Shown piece after piece: positions 1-6,991 of a stretch of DNA of 7,197 nucleotides. The translations under genes were made by a program, and so were the position numbers. This DNA comes from Flavobacteriia bacterium (GTDB taxonomy: Bacteria > Bacteroidota > Bacteroidia > Flavobacteriales > Flavobacteriaceae). Position 1 is the first letter of the stretch, and the number at the start of each line of letters is the position of its first letter. The stretch is from positions 1-7,197 of the forward strand of contig DRQI01000013.1 of assembly GCA_011330545.1 (NCBI GenBank). Reading direction: 5' to 3'. Under the pieces are notes generated by a model. It did not search any database, was not told where the DNA came from, and saw nothing but the letters and a program-made list of their open reading frames with translations.

Positions 1-89
1 CAAAGCCTATAACTTTCTACAACTGCAAAAAAACAACTTCTACCAAAAACTCATACTGTCAAATTATTATAAATTCCACATATTTTACG

Positions 90-97
90 CATCTTTG
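90..97 (+). promoter_or_regulatory. Probable -7 element of the promoter for the MBL-fold gene
   Basis: CATCTTTG at 90-97, followed by TACC, differs by one base from the Bacteroidetes primary-sigma -7 consensus TAnnTTTG. It would place the transcript start near 104, about 14 bases before the ATG at 118. No clear TTG -33 element lies 17-23 bases upstream, so the call rests on the -7 box and its position. The remainder of 1-117 is AT-rich and I see no gene in it. Confidence 0.45.
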
Positions 98-117
98 TAC
101 CTCTTTATGTTACACTT

Positions 118-981
118 ATGAAGATTTATCCCATAGAAACCGGAAATTTTAAATTAGACGGTGGCGCCATGTTCGGCGTAGTACCTAAAATATTATGGCA
201 AAAAACAAACCCTGCCGATGTTAATAATTTGATAGAAATGAGTTTACGCTGTTTGCTTATCGAAGATGGCAACAGGCTTATTTTAATAGATACCGGCCTG
301 GGGAACAAACAATCAGAAAAATTTTTCGGATATTACCACTTATACGGAAATCATTCCCTAGATACGTCTTTGGCCAAAGTAGGGTTTCACAGAGATGACA
401 TTACCGACATATTTTTAACACATCTGCATTTTGACCATTGTGGTGGCAGTATTCAGTTCAATAAAGGCCATACCGGTTACGAACCCGCATTTAAAAATGC
501 AACATTTTGGAGTAATGCCAAGCATTGGCAATGGGCTACCAAACCCAATGCCAGAGAAAAAGCGTCTTTTTTAAAAGAAAATATCCACCCCATTCAAGAA
601 AGTGGCCAGCTCAATTTTATAAAAATTGCCGAGGGTGCCAATTTTAATACTTTTGATGAATTAGGTTTTGGCATTCTATTTGTAGATGGGCATACAGAAA
701 AGCAAATGATTCCGCATATACAATACCAAGAAAAAACGATTGTTTTTATGGCCGACCTATTGCCAACTGCAGGCCATATTCCGTTGCCTTATATTATGGG
801 ATATGACACTAGGCCTTTGTTGACATTAGATGAAAAAGCGCAATTTTTGGAAGTAGCTGCCGATAAAGGCTACTTTTTATTTTTAGAACACGACGCCCGG
901 CATGAGCTATGTACGGTGAAGCATACTGAAAAAGGAATCCGATTAAAACAAACACATACGTTTAATGACATTTTTAATTAA
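118..981 (+). CDS. MBL-fold metallo-hydrolase (lactonase/YtnP-like), cytoplasmic
   Basis: This 287-residue protein belongs to the metallo-beta-lactamase superfamily of metal-dependent hydrolases. The signature THLHFDHCGG lies at 101-110 and gives metal ligands H102, H104, D106 and H107. Further likely ligands are H192 in GHT, the bridging D213 in MADLLP and H258 in EHD, so a complete dinuclear site is present. IDTG at 57-60 is the conserved strand before the metal motif. The full ligand set and length resemble the branch that contains AHL lactonases and YtnP-like proteins. The actual substrate cannot be read from the sequence, and a lactone, ester or phosphoester is possible. There is no signal peptide, so it should be cytoplasmic. 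The start at 118 sits about 20 bases after a likely promoter box, and no in-frame alternative upstream is better. The subtilase gene begins 10 bp after its stop, suggesting co-transcription. Confidence 0.9.
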   Translation: MKIYPIETGNFKLDGGAMFGVVPKILWQKTNPADVNNLIEMSLRCLLIEDGNRLILIDTGLGNKQSEKFFGYYHLYGNHSLDTSLAKVGFHRDDITDIFLTHLHFDHCGGSIQFNKGHTGYEPAFKNATFWSNAKHWQWATKPNAREKASFLKENIHPIQESGQLNFIKIAEGANFNTFDELGFGILFVDGHTEKQMIPHIQYQEKTIVFMADLLPTAGHIPLPYIMGYDTRPLLTLDEKAQFLEVAADKGYFLFLEHDARHELCTVKHTEKGIRLKQTHTFNDIFN

Positions 982-991
982 GATAATAAGC

Positions 992-2722
992 ATGAGTAAG
1001 AAATCACTCTTTATATCGCTACTGGTTGTACTATTTTTAACCAATTGCAGCACTTCAAAAACAGCTGTTACGGCCACCGTAAAAACCATCGTTACCGCTA
1101 CTGACAGTATCGTTGCTAAAAAAGGCGCAATGACCGAAGCCGAAATACGAAAATGGCCCCATGATGATATTTTTACCGATTCTATTCCCGGAATGAGCTT
1201 AGCAAAAGCCTACGATTTTGTAAAGGGCAAGCAAGGCAAAACAGTAATTGTAGGTGTAATAGATTCAGGTATCGATATAGAACACAAAGACTTAAAAGAT
1301 GTTATCTGGGTCAATGCAGATGAAATTGCCGGCAACGGAAAAGACGATGACCACAATGGCTATATTGACGATATAAACGGATGGAACTTTTTAGGAGGAG
1401 AAAAAGGGCAAGCCGTTCCTGAACAACTGGAAATGACTAGAATCGTAAAAAAATGGATGCCCCGTTTTGATGGAAAATCGGCAGATGAAATTGCAGATGC
1501 CGATACAGCCGACTATCAGTTATTTGTAAAACTAAAAAAGATAATCGATAAAAAATTAAAAGGTGCCAGAACCCAAATTGATCAAGCCGGTAATGAGCTG
1601 AATAGATTTACCATCATCAAACAAATTGTAATGCAAACCAATGATTCTATTCAAAAAATACTTGGAGACAAACCGATGAATGTAGAAAATGTAAGTACTG
1701 TTAATTTCGAAAATGAAATGCTTTCTAACGGAAAAATGGTCATTTTAAGCATCCTCAATTCCGGCGCTTCAGTAAAAGATTCGTATGACGAGCTAGATGA
1801 GATTATAAAGCATTATAAAGAGGTAGTCGACCATTATAGTAATCAGTTAAATGCCCAATACAATATAGATTTTAACGGTAGGTTAACCGGTGACGACCCC
1901 TATGATATTACTGATATTCATTATGGCAACAGCTATGTAATAGGCTCTAAAGACAATGAGATTCACGGCACCCATGTTTCGGGTATCATTGCGGCAAAAC
2001 GCAATAATGGCATTGGCATGAACGGAGTGGCTGCAAATGTGTTGATACTGCCCGTTAGGGCTGTACCCGATGGCGATGAATATGATAAAGATATAGCCTT
2101 GGCTATTAGGTACGCTGTTGATAACGGCGCCAAAGTAATCAACATGAGTTTTGGCAAAGGATACTCGCCAAATGCTCAATGGGTCTATGACGCTATCAAA
2201 TATGCCGAAAGTAAGGATGTATTGTTGGTACATGCCGCCGGAAACGAGGCCAGTGATATTGATACTGCCGAAAATTTTCCTACCGACTCTAAAGACAAAA
2301 TGGTTGAATTTGCTGATAATGTAATAACCGTAGGTGCTATAACACGCCATTTTGATGAAAACTTGGTAGCTTCTTTTTCCAATTACGGCAAAAAGAATGT
2401 CGATATTTTTGCTCCGGGATTAGAAATCTATTCCACTTTCCCCAAAAATTCGTACGAATCTATCCAAGGCACTTCTATGGCTTCCCCTGAAGTAGCGGGA
2501 GTGGCAGCGCTGATACGTTCGTATTATCCTAAATTAACCGCTAGCCAAGTAAAACATATCATTATGGATTCGGGTATCGAATTTCACAGAAAAGTCATCA
2601 AGCCCATTGATAGCGACCGCAGTATTCCTGAAAAAGTAAATTTTGACGATTTATCCGTTTCAGGAAGAATTTTAAATGCCTATAATGCCTTGGTATTGGC
2701 CGATTTACTTTCAACAAAATAA
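992..2722 (+). CDS. S8 family (subtilisin-like) serine protease, lipoprotein
   Basis: A 576-residue subtilase, numbered from the ATG at 992. An in-frame ATG at 965 would add nine residues and overlap the preceding gene. The 992 start is preferred because it gives a standard lipoprotein signal: MSKK, a hydrophobic core, then the lipobox LTNC with the lipidated cysteine at 19. The catalytic triad is complete: D91 in VIDSG, H325 in HGTHVSG and S495 in GTSMASP, with the oxyanion asparagine N418 in AAGNE. DDDHNGYIDD at 118-127 resembles a calcium-binding loop. Asp to His spacing is 234 residues, compared with about 30 in subtilisin, because of a long, charged, probably helical insertion (roughly 140-305). 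Only about 70 residues separate the lipid anchor from the catalytic Asp, so no classical I9 propeptide is visible. No acidic surface-export motif follows C19, so the protein probably faces the periplasm. Its substrate is unknown. Confidence 0.93.
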   Translation: MSKKSLFISLLVVLFLTNCSTSKTAVTATVKTIVTATDSIVAKKGAMTEAEIRKWPHDDIFTDSIPGMSLAKAYDFVKGKQGKTVIVGVIDSGIDIEHKDLKDVIWVNADEIAGNGKDDDHNGYIDDINGWNFLGGEKGQAVPEQLEMTRIVKKWMPRFDGKSADEIADADTADYQLFVKLKKIIDKKLKGARTQIDQAGNELNRFTIIKQIVMQTNDSIQKILGDKPMNVENVSTVNFENEMLSNGKMVILSILNSGASVKDSYDELDEIIKHYKEVVDHYSNQLNAQYNIDFNGRLTGDDPYDITDIHYGNSYVIGSKDNEIHGTHVSGIIAAKRNNGIGMNGVAANVLILPVRAVPDGDEYDKDIALAIRYAVDNGAKVINMSFGKGYSPNAQWVYDAIKYAESKDVLLVHAAGNEASDIDTAENFPTDSKDKMVEFADNVITVGAITRHFDENLVASFSNYGKKNVDIFAPGLEIYSTFPKNSYESIQGTSMASPEVAGVAALIRSYYPKLTASQVKHIIMDSGIEFHRKVIKPIDSDRSIPEKVNFDDLSVSGRILNAYNALVLADLLSTK

Positions 2723-2738
2723 ACGAAACCCCTTTTTC

Positions 2739-2771
2739 ATATCAAACGTGATATAATTAGTCATATAATTA
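2739..2771. repeat. Small dyad plus tandem 9-bp repeat in the spacer before the M1 gene
   Basis: In the 58-bp gap between the subtilase and the M1 peptidase gene, ATATCA (2739-2744) and TGATAT (2749-2754) form a perfect 6-bp inverted repeat around AACG. ATATAATTA occurs twice with a 12-bp period (2751-2759 and 2763-2771). The second copy runs into TAATTTTA, one base from the TAnnTTTG promoter box, but that box would lie almost on the ATG at 2781. The arrangement could be an operator or promoter for the M1 gene. In DNA this AT-rich it could also be chance. Confidence 0.3.
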
Positions 2772-2780
2772 ATTTTAGAC

Positions 2781-4625
2781 ATGAATATTAGTAAAAAAAT
2801 TACATTCTTAATACTACAATTGCTCAGTACCTTAGCAATCGCACAACATCAAAATTACTGGCAACAACGAGCCGATTATACCATGTCAATAGATATGAAT
2901 GTAGTAAATTATCAATACAATGGCGTACAAAAAATTGTATATAGCAACAATTCTCCCGATACCCTAACTACCGTTTTTTACCATTTGTATTTTAATGCCT
3001 TTCAACCCGGAAGTGAAATGGATACCAGGCTACAACATATTACCGACCCAGATGGTAGGATGGTCAATAATCTGGGAACGAAAGAGAGCCCCATCTACGA
3101 AAGTAAAATTGCCAAACTACACCCTGATGAAATCGGGTTTCTAAAAGTAAACTCTCTGCAACAAGACGGCAAAGCAGTACAATATAAAACCATCGGCACT
3201 ATTTTAAAAGTAACCCTAGGCAGGCCGGTAGGCCCCGGTGAAAAAACCACTTTAGAAATGGCCTTCAAAGGCCAAGTGCCGCTTCAAATTCGGCGTTCGG
3301 GAAGAAACAACAAAGAAGGCGTTGCTTTGTCAATGACACAGTGGTACCCAAAACTTGCCGAGTATGATTTTGAAGGTTGGCATGCTGATGCTTATATCGC
3401 CCGTGAGTTTTATGGCGTTTGGGGCGATTTTGACGTAACCATTACCATTGACAAAAATTATATGCTCGGTGGAACCGGATACTTACAAAACCCCAATGAA
3501 ATAGGATACGGTTACGAAACTGCCAAGGTAAAACGCCGCAAAGGCAACAAATTAACGTGGCATTTTACCGCTCCTAATGTACACGATTTTACTTGGGTGG
3601 CAGACCCTGATTTTAAACACGACAAAATACAAGGTGAAAATGGGGTGACATTACACTTTTTATACAAAAAGGATATGCCTGCCGAATATCTCGAAAACTG
3701 GAAAAAATTACAACCCAAAACCGCTGAATTATTATCGTATTACAATAAACACATCGGACGGTACCCATACAAACAGTACTCGGTACTGCAAGGTGGTGAT
3801 GGCGGTATGGAATACGCTATGTGTACGCTAATTACCGGCAAACGCAAACGCAATAGTTTGATAGGTGTTACCGCCCATGAATTTGCCCATACTTGGTTTC
3901 AATTTTTATTGGCTACCAACGAAAGCAAACACGAATGGATGGATGAGGGCTTTACCTCTTATATTTCAGATTTGGCCATGAATGAAATCATGCATCAACA
4001 CAAAGAAAATCCGTTTGAAAGAGCCTATAAAAATTATGTGAAGTTAGCAACTTCGGGTATGGAAGAACCCCAATCGCTATATGCTGACCGGTTTTATTAT
4101 AATTTTGCGTATGGTGCTTCAGCCTATAGTAAAGGAGAGGTGTTTTTAGCGCAGTTGGGGTATATTATAGGGCAAGAAAATTTACAAAAAACGTTGAAAA
4201 AATATTTTCACGACTTTGCATTCAAACATCCTACGCCTAATGACTTTATACGTACTGCCGAAAAAGTATCAGGCTTGCAATTAGACTGGTACCTCAATGA
4301 ATGGACCCAAACGACACACTATATTAACTATGCCGTAACAGACGTGTTTAAAAAAGAAATTACCTTAGAAAACAGAGGTTTGATGCCTATGCCTATCGAC
4401 CTTAGGCTAACCTATACCGATGGCAGTACTGAAGATTTTTATATTCCGTTACGGATGCTCTTAGGCCATAAACCTACCAAAGCCACCATTCTTGACGATT
4501 GGCCTTGGGTACAGCCCACATATACTTTTACAGTTTCTAAACCAATACGCACTGTTGAAATTGACCCCAAGCACTTGATGGCCGATATCGACAGAAAGAA
4601 TAATACTTTTGAAGTAAATGATTAG
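2781..4625 (+). CDS. Secreted M1 family zinc metallopeptidase (aminopeptidase-like)
   Basis: A 614-residue gluzincin of peptidase family M1. The zinc site is complete: HEFAH at 366-370 with the third ligand E389 in WMDEGF, the exact HExxH-x18-E spacing. The substrate-binding motif reads GGMEY (341-345) where classical aminopeptidases have GAMEN, and Y449 in AYSKG fits the catalytic tyrosine. The N-terminal portion (about 30-300) matches the family's beta-rich domain. Residues 1-21 form a signal peptide with a likely signal peptidase I cut after AIA, so the enzyme is exported. No type IX secretion tail domain is evident, so the periplasm is the likeliest site. At about 600 residues it is shorter than four-domain M1 enzymes such as PepN and ends soon after the catalytic and helical regions. 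It probably removes N-terminal residues from peptides, but specificity cannot be read. It follows the subtilase by 58 bp on the same strand and may share its transcript. Confidence 0.92.
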   Translation: MNISKKITFLILQLLSTLAIAQHQNYWQQRADYTMSIDMNVVNYQYNGVQKIVYSNNSPDTLTTVFYHLYFNAFQPGSEMDTRLQHITDPDGRMVNNLGTKESPIYESKIAKLHPDEIGFLKVNSLQQDGKAVQYKTIGTILKVTLGRPVGPGEKTTLEMAFKGQVPLQIRRSGRNNKEGVALSMTQWYPKLAEYDFEGWHADAYIAREFYGVWGDFDVTITIDKNYMLGGTGYLQNPNEIGYGYETAKVKRRKGNKLTWHFTAPNVHDFTWVADPDFKHDKIQGENGVTLHFLYKKDMPAEYLENWKKLQPKTAELLSYYNKHIGRYPYKQYSVLQGGDGGMEYAMCTLITGKRKRNSLIGVTAHEFAHTWFQFLLATNESKHEWMDEGFTSYISDLAMNEIMHQHKENPFERAYKNYVKLATSGMEEPQSLYADRFYYNFAYGASAYSKGEVFLAQLGYIIGQENLQKTLKKYFHDFAFKHPTPNDFIRTAEKVSGLQLDWYLNEWTQTTHYINYAVTDVFKKEITLENRGLMPMPIDLRLTYTDGSTEDFYIPLRMLLGHKPTKATILDDWPWVQPTYTFTVSKPIRTVEIDPKHLMADIDRKNNTFEVND

Positions 4626-4676
4626 GTACCTTTAAAAAACACTAAAACAAAAAATTTTACCGAACAATCCAAAAGT
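4626..4676. other. Convergent intergenic spacer
   Basis: Fifty-one bases separate the stop of the plus-strand M1 gene from the stop of the minus-strand peroxiredoxin-like gene. It contains the short palindrome AGGTACCT (4624-4631, overlapping the stop) and A/T runs, but no GC-rich hairpin followed by a T-run in either direction. Termination here is either Rho-dependent or uses a signal I cannot recognise. Confidence 0.6.
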
Positions 4677-5360
4677 TTACTTTGGCAAATGGGCCAAAAT
4701 ATCATCAATACTAGCCCTGTTTTTATAATCAGGATTAAAATGGCTATAAACTATAGTGCCTTCTTTATCGATAATATAGGTTGCCGGAACCGGTAATTCG
4801 GCAACACTGCTTCCATTGTTTTCGGCAATAGATACTTTTAGTTTTTCGTTTACTTTGCTTATATAGCCATCTGTAACTTTATAATCAACATCAAAGGCTT
4901 TTAAAATACTTCCGTCAGTATCAGAAACAATTAAAAAATTAGCTCCGGTTTTCTCTTTTGTTTTTGCTACTCCTTCTTGGGTTTCGGGAGTAACGGCAAT
5001 TAATTTAACGCCTTTGGCTTCTAATTCTTTTGCTCTTTCGGCAAACTTAGACAAATGCTTATTACAATAGGGGCACCAAAAACCTCTATAAAAAAACAAC
5101 ACTACGGGTTGGTTCTTATAAATATCAGCTAACGCTACTTTCTTTCCGTCAATGTTCAATGTTACTTCGGGGGCTTTATTCCCTTTGGCTAACCCTTTAG
5201 GAGGGTCTTCAGATTTCATTCCAAATTTGGCATAATCTACGGCCGGTTCTTTTTGGGTTGTTTCAACGGTATTTTTTACAGGCTGCTTAGCAAGTTCTTC
5301 TTTCTTTTTACAAGAGATTATTACACTTACAAGAACTATCAATAAGGCTATTTTTTTCAT
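4677..5360 (-). CDS. Lipoprotein peroxiredoxin-like (AhpC/TSA, thioredoxin-fold) protein with CPYC
   Basis: A 227-residue thioredoxin-fold protein of the AhpC/TSA (peroxiredoxin-like) group. The active-site segment YRGFWCPYC spans 91-99, with C96 and C99 forming a CxxC pair. P192 in VPATYIID is the cis-proline typical of the fold. Residues 1-16 are a lipoprotein signal ending in VIISC, with the lipidated cysteine at 17. A charged linker to about residue 60 tethers the domain. KKKEE directly after the cysteine resembles the lysine-acidic lipoprotein export signal reported in Flavobacteriia, so surface exposure is possible. The likely role is thiol redox chemistry in the envelope, either peroxide reduction or disulfide reduction as in TlpA/ResA. 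The sequence does not decide between them, since CPYC is not the standard peroxiredoxin PxxxTxxC motif. It lies 127 bp downstream of frr with inverted repeats between them, which suggests its own promoter and regulation. Confidence 0.87.
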   Translation of the reverse strand: MKKIALLIVLVSVIISCKKKEELAKQPVKNTVETTQKEPAVDYAKFGMKSEDPPKGLAKGNKAPEVTLNIDGKKVALADIYKNQPVVLFFYRGFWCPYCNKHLSKFAERAKELEAKGVKLIAVTPETQEGVAKTKEKTGANFLIVSDTDGSILKAFDVDYKVTDGYISKVNEKLKVSIAENNGSSVAELPVPATYIIDKEGTIVYSHFNPDYKNRASIDDILAHLPK

Positions 5361-5399
5361 TTTAAAATAAAGTTTGGTTATACTAATATTACAAAATGC

Positions 5400-5431
5400 A
5401 ACCGATAAAAAATATCGGTTTCAATTTGAAA
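5400..5431. repeat. Two touching inverted repeats upstream of the peroxiredoxin-like gene
   Basis: AACCGATA (5400-5407) and TATCGGTT (5413-5420) form a perfect 8-bp stem around five A residues. Touching it, TTTCAA (5419-5424) and TTGAAA (5426-5431) form a second perfect dyad around one T. They lie 40-71 bases upstream of the peroxiredoxin-like start and 57-88 bases past the frr stop. They could be an operator for the downstream gene. Alternatively the first could be a weak frr terminator: on the minus strand it is followed by GCATTTTG, only a poor T-tract. Confidence 0.5.
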
Positions 5432-5487
5432 TTAAGTGTTTACAATAAGCCTGAAAGTAATTTTCTGATTTGTGTGAACACACCAAC

Positions 5488-6042
5488 TTAGACGGTCATA
5501 ATCTCTTTTTCTTTCACGTGATAAATATCATCGATAATTTTTATGTACTTATCGGTCAATTCTTGTATCACATCCTCAGCATTGCTCTTCATATCTTCAG
5601 AAACATCTAATTTTTTAATATCGTGATTGGCTTCTTTGCGTCCGTTTCTAACACTTACCTTGTCAGCTTCGGCTTCAGATTTGGCTTGTTTTACCAAATC
5701 TCTACGGCGTTCTTCGGTTAAGACCGGAACATTTATAATAATACTCTCGCCATTATTCATAGGGTTAAAACCTATGTTGGCAGCCATAATACCCCTTTCT
5801 ATTTCTTGAAGCATGCTTTTTTCCCAAGGCTGTACCGTAATGGTTCGTGCGTCGGGGGTATTGACATTTGCCACTTGGTGTAAAGGTGTTTGCGAACCGT
5901 AATAATCAACCATTACACTTCTAAGCATTGAAGGGGATGCTTTGCCGGCCCTGATATTTGCCAACTCTTTTTTTAAGTGGGCTACTGCATTTTCCATGTG
6001 TTCTTTAGCAGTATCAATGATAAATTCAACTTCTTCGTTCAT
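5488..6042 (-). CDS. frr: Ribosome recycling factor
   Basis: A 184-residue protein of the usual length for RRF, which works with EF-G in the cytoplasm to split post-termination ribosomes into subunits. Family hallmarks are seen in order: RAGKASP at 31-37, YYGSQTPLHQVANV at 47-60, QPWEK at 71-75 leading into an amphipathic helix, LTEERRRDLVKQAK at 108-121, and VRNGRKEANHDIKK at 131-144, which contains the conserved arginine region of the ribosome-binding three-helix domain. The domain II beta segment lies between about 31 and 105. The start at 6042 follows an A-rich leader without Shine-Dalgarno, normal for this phylum. It lies 91 bp downstream of pyrH on the same strand, the conserved pyrH-frr order, so the two are probably co-transcribed, with a possible extra promoter in the gap. 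No anomalies are seen. Confidence 0.97.
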   Translation of the reverse strand: MNEEVEFIIDTAKEHMENAVAHLKKELANIRAGKASPSMLRSVMVDYYGSQTPLHQVANVNTPDARTITVQPWEKSMLQEIERGIMAANIGFNPMNNGESIIINVPVLTEERRRDLVKQAKSEAEADKVSVRNGRKEANHDIKKLDVSEDMKSNAEDVIQELTDKYIKIIDDIYHVKEKEIMTV

Positions 6043-6070
6043 GTTATTTTATTTTTTAAAATCGTAAAAT

Positions 6071-6099
6071 CAAAAAGTACGCCATAACATTTTAGGCAA
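6071..6099 (-). promoter_or_regulatory. Possible internal promoter for frr, with an imperfect hairpin in its spacer
   Basis: On the minus strand, TTG at 6099-6097 is followed after 17 bases by TACTTTTTG (6079-6071). This resembles a Bacteroidetes TTG/TAnnTTTG promoter but has one extra base between TA and TTTG. The 17-base spacer holds most of an imperfect hairpin (GCC-TAA pairing with TTA-GGC, one bulged A, 6081-6097). It would start transcription about 20 bases before frr. The match is imperfect, and read-through from pyrH could be sufficient. Confidence 0.25.
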
Positions 6100-6133
6100 T
6101 AACTAAATTACAAAAAAATTTTATTCTTTCTTT

Positions 6134-6841
6134 TTAAATATCTACTTTGGTACCAATATTTTCTCCTGATACTAATTTTAGTAAATTTCCTTTTTTATTG
6201 ATATCAAAAACAATAATAGGCAATTTATTTTCTTCACTTAAGGTAAAAGCAGTCATATCCATTACTTTTAACCCTTTGGTCATCACATCTTTAAATGAAA
6301 TATTTTCAAACTTGGTAGCATCGTTATTTTTTTCAGGGTCTGAAGTATACACACCGTCTACGCGCGTACCTTTTAAAATAACTTCGGCATTTATTTCAAT
6401 AGCTCTTAATACGGCTGCCGTATCGGTAGTAAAATATGGGTTTCCGGTACCACCCCCAAAAATTACAACCCTGCCTTTTTCTAAATGCCTTACCGCCCTG
6501 CGTTTGATAAAGGGTTCTGCCACTTGTTCCATTTTAATGGCTGTTAGCAAACGTGTTTGTACATCGGCATCTTCTAAGGCACTTTGTAGGGCGAGTCCGT
6601 TTATAGCCGTTGCCAACATTCCCATATAATCTGCCTGAACCCTGTCCATACCGTTACTGGCTCCGGCAACGCCCCTAAAAATATTACCGCCGCCAATTAC
6701 AATAGCCACTTCAATACCTTTATCAACAACTTCTTTGATATCTTGGGCATATTCTGCCAGTCTTTTGGGGTCAATTCCGTATTGACGATCGCCCATTAAG
6801 GCCTCTCCACTCAGTTTTAATAAAATTCTTTTATAGTGCAT
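6134..6841 (-). CDS. pyrH: UMP kinase (uridylate kinase)
   Basis: A 235-residue bacterial UMP kinase of the amino acid kinase fold. It phosphorylates UMP to UDP with ATP in pyrimidine nucleotide synthesis, acts in the cytoplasm, and in bacteria is typically a GTP-activated, UTP-inhibited hexamer. Visible signatures are LLKLSGEAL near the N-terminus (phosphate-binding lysine K9), GGGNIFRG at 50-57, [13 protein letters not shown] at 66-78, [16 protein letters not shown] at 128-143 for nucleotide and UMP binding, and [14 protein letters not shown] at 156-169. The start at 6841 ([10 protein letters not shown]) is chosen over an in-frame ATG at 6871. The longer form would add ten residues unlike the family, and its codons would overlap the promoter box at 6861-6868. 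The length matches other UMP kinases. It heads the minus-strand block and is followed by frr after 91 bp. Confidence 0.96.
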   Translation of the reverse strand: MHYKRILLKLSGEALMGDRQYGIDPKRLAEYAQDIKEVVDKGIEVAIVIGGGNIFRGVAGASNGMDRVQADYMGMLATAINGLALQSALEDADVQTRLLTAIKMEQVAEPFIKRRAVRHLEKGRVVIFGGGTGNPYFTTDTAAVLRAIEINAEVILKGTRVDGVYTSDPEKNNDATKFENISFKDVMTKGLKVMDMTAFTLSEENKLPIIVFDINKKGNLLKLVSGENIGTKVDI

Positions 6842-6860
6842 GTTTTTTTTGAAAGTTTTA

Positions 6861-6888
6861 CAAATATACAAATAACTAATTCGCCAAA
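6861..6888 (-). promoter_or_regulatory. pyrH promoter (Bacteroidetes-type)
   Basis: On the minus strand, TATATTTG (6868-6861) is an exact match to the -7 consensus TAnnTTTG. TTTG (6888-6885) lies 16 bases upstream and can serve as the -33 element, at the short end of the usual spacing. Transcription would begin near 6855, leaving a leader of about 14 A-rich bases before the pyrH ATG at 6841. This position rules out the upstream in-frame ATG at 6871 as the start on this transcript. Confidence 0.65.
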
Positions 6889-6991
6889 CGAATAGAAATT
6901 TACCCTATTTTTTAAAAAAGCTGTGAACTGACTAACAGGTTCTAAAATTATGAGAGCGCTAAAAATATGCATACTTCAAATTAAATCTAGT

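Noticed and set aside
107..121. Four-codon ORF (ATG TTA CAC TTA TGA) overlapping the start of the MBL-fold gene, a possible leader peptide
   Set aside because: Too short to judge and expected by chance in AT-rich DNA; no attenuator-like structure accompanies it.
1883..2350. 155-codon open frame on the minus strand inside the subtilase gene
   Set aside because: It lies fully inside a gene with an intact catalytic triad, and its translation shows no recognisable motif; a shadow of the real frame.
4624..4676. Possible intrinsic terminator in the convergent gap (T-run on the minus strand near 4652-4660)
   Set aside because: No adequate stem precedes the T-run; the only perfect palindrome, AGGTACCT, has no loop.
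5472..5483. GTGTGAACACAC palindrome just past the frr stop as a terminator
   Set aside because: The stem is only 4-5 bp with a very small loop and no T-tract follows on the minus strand (next bases AAATCAG).
6147..6629. 160-codon open frame on the plus strand opposite pyrH
   Set aside because: Antisense to a strongly conserved UMP kinase, with composition expected from reverse-frame translation and no domain signature.
6908..6942. Hairpin GAACCTG/CAGTTC followed by TTTTTT on the minus strand as a terminator for a gene upstream of pyrH
   Set aside because: The stem has a bulge, is about 6 bp, and five bases separate it from the T-run; too weak to annotate.
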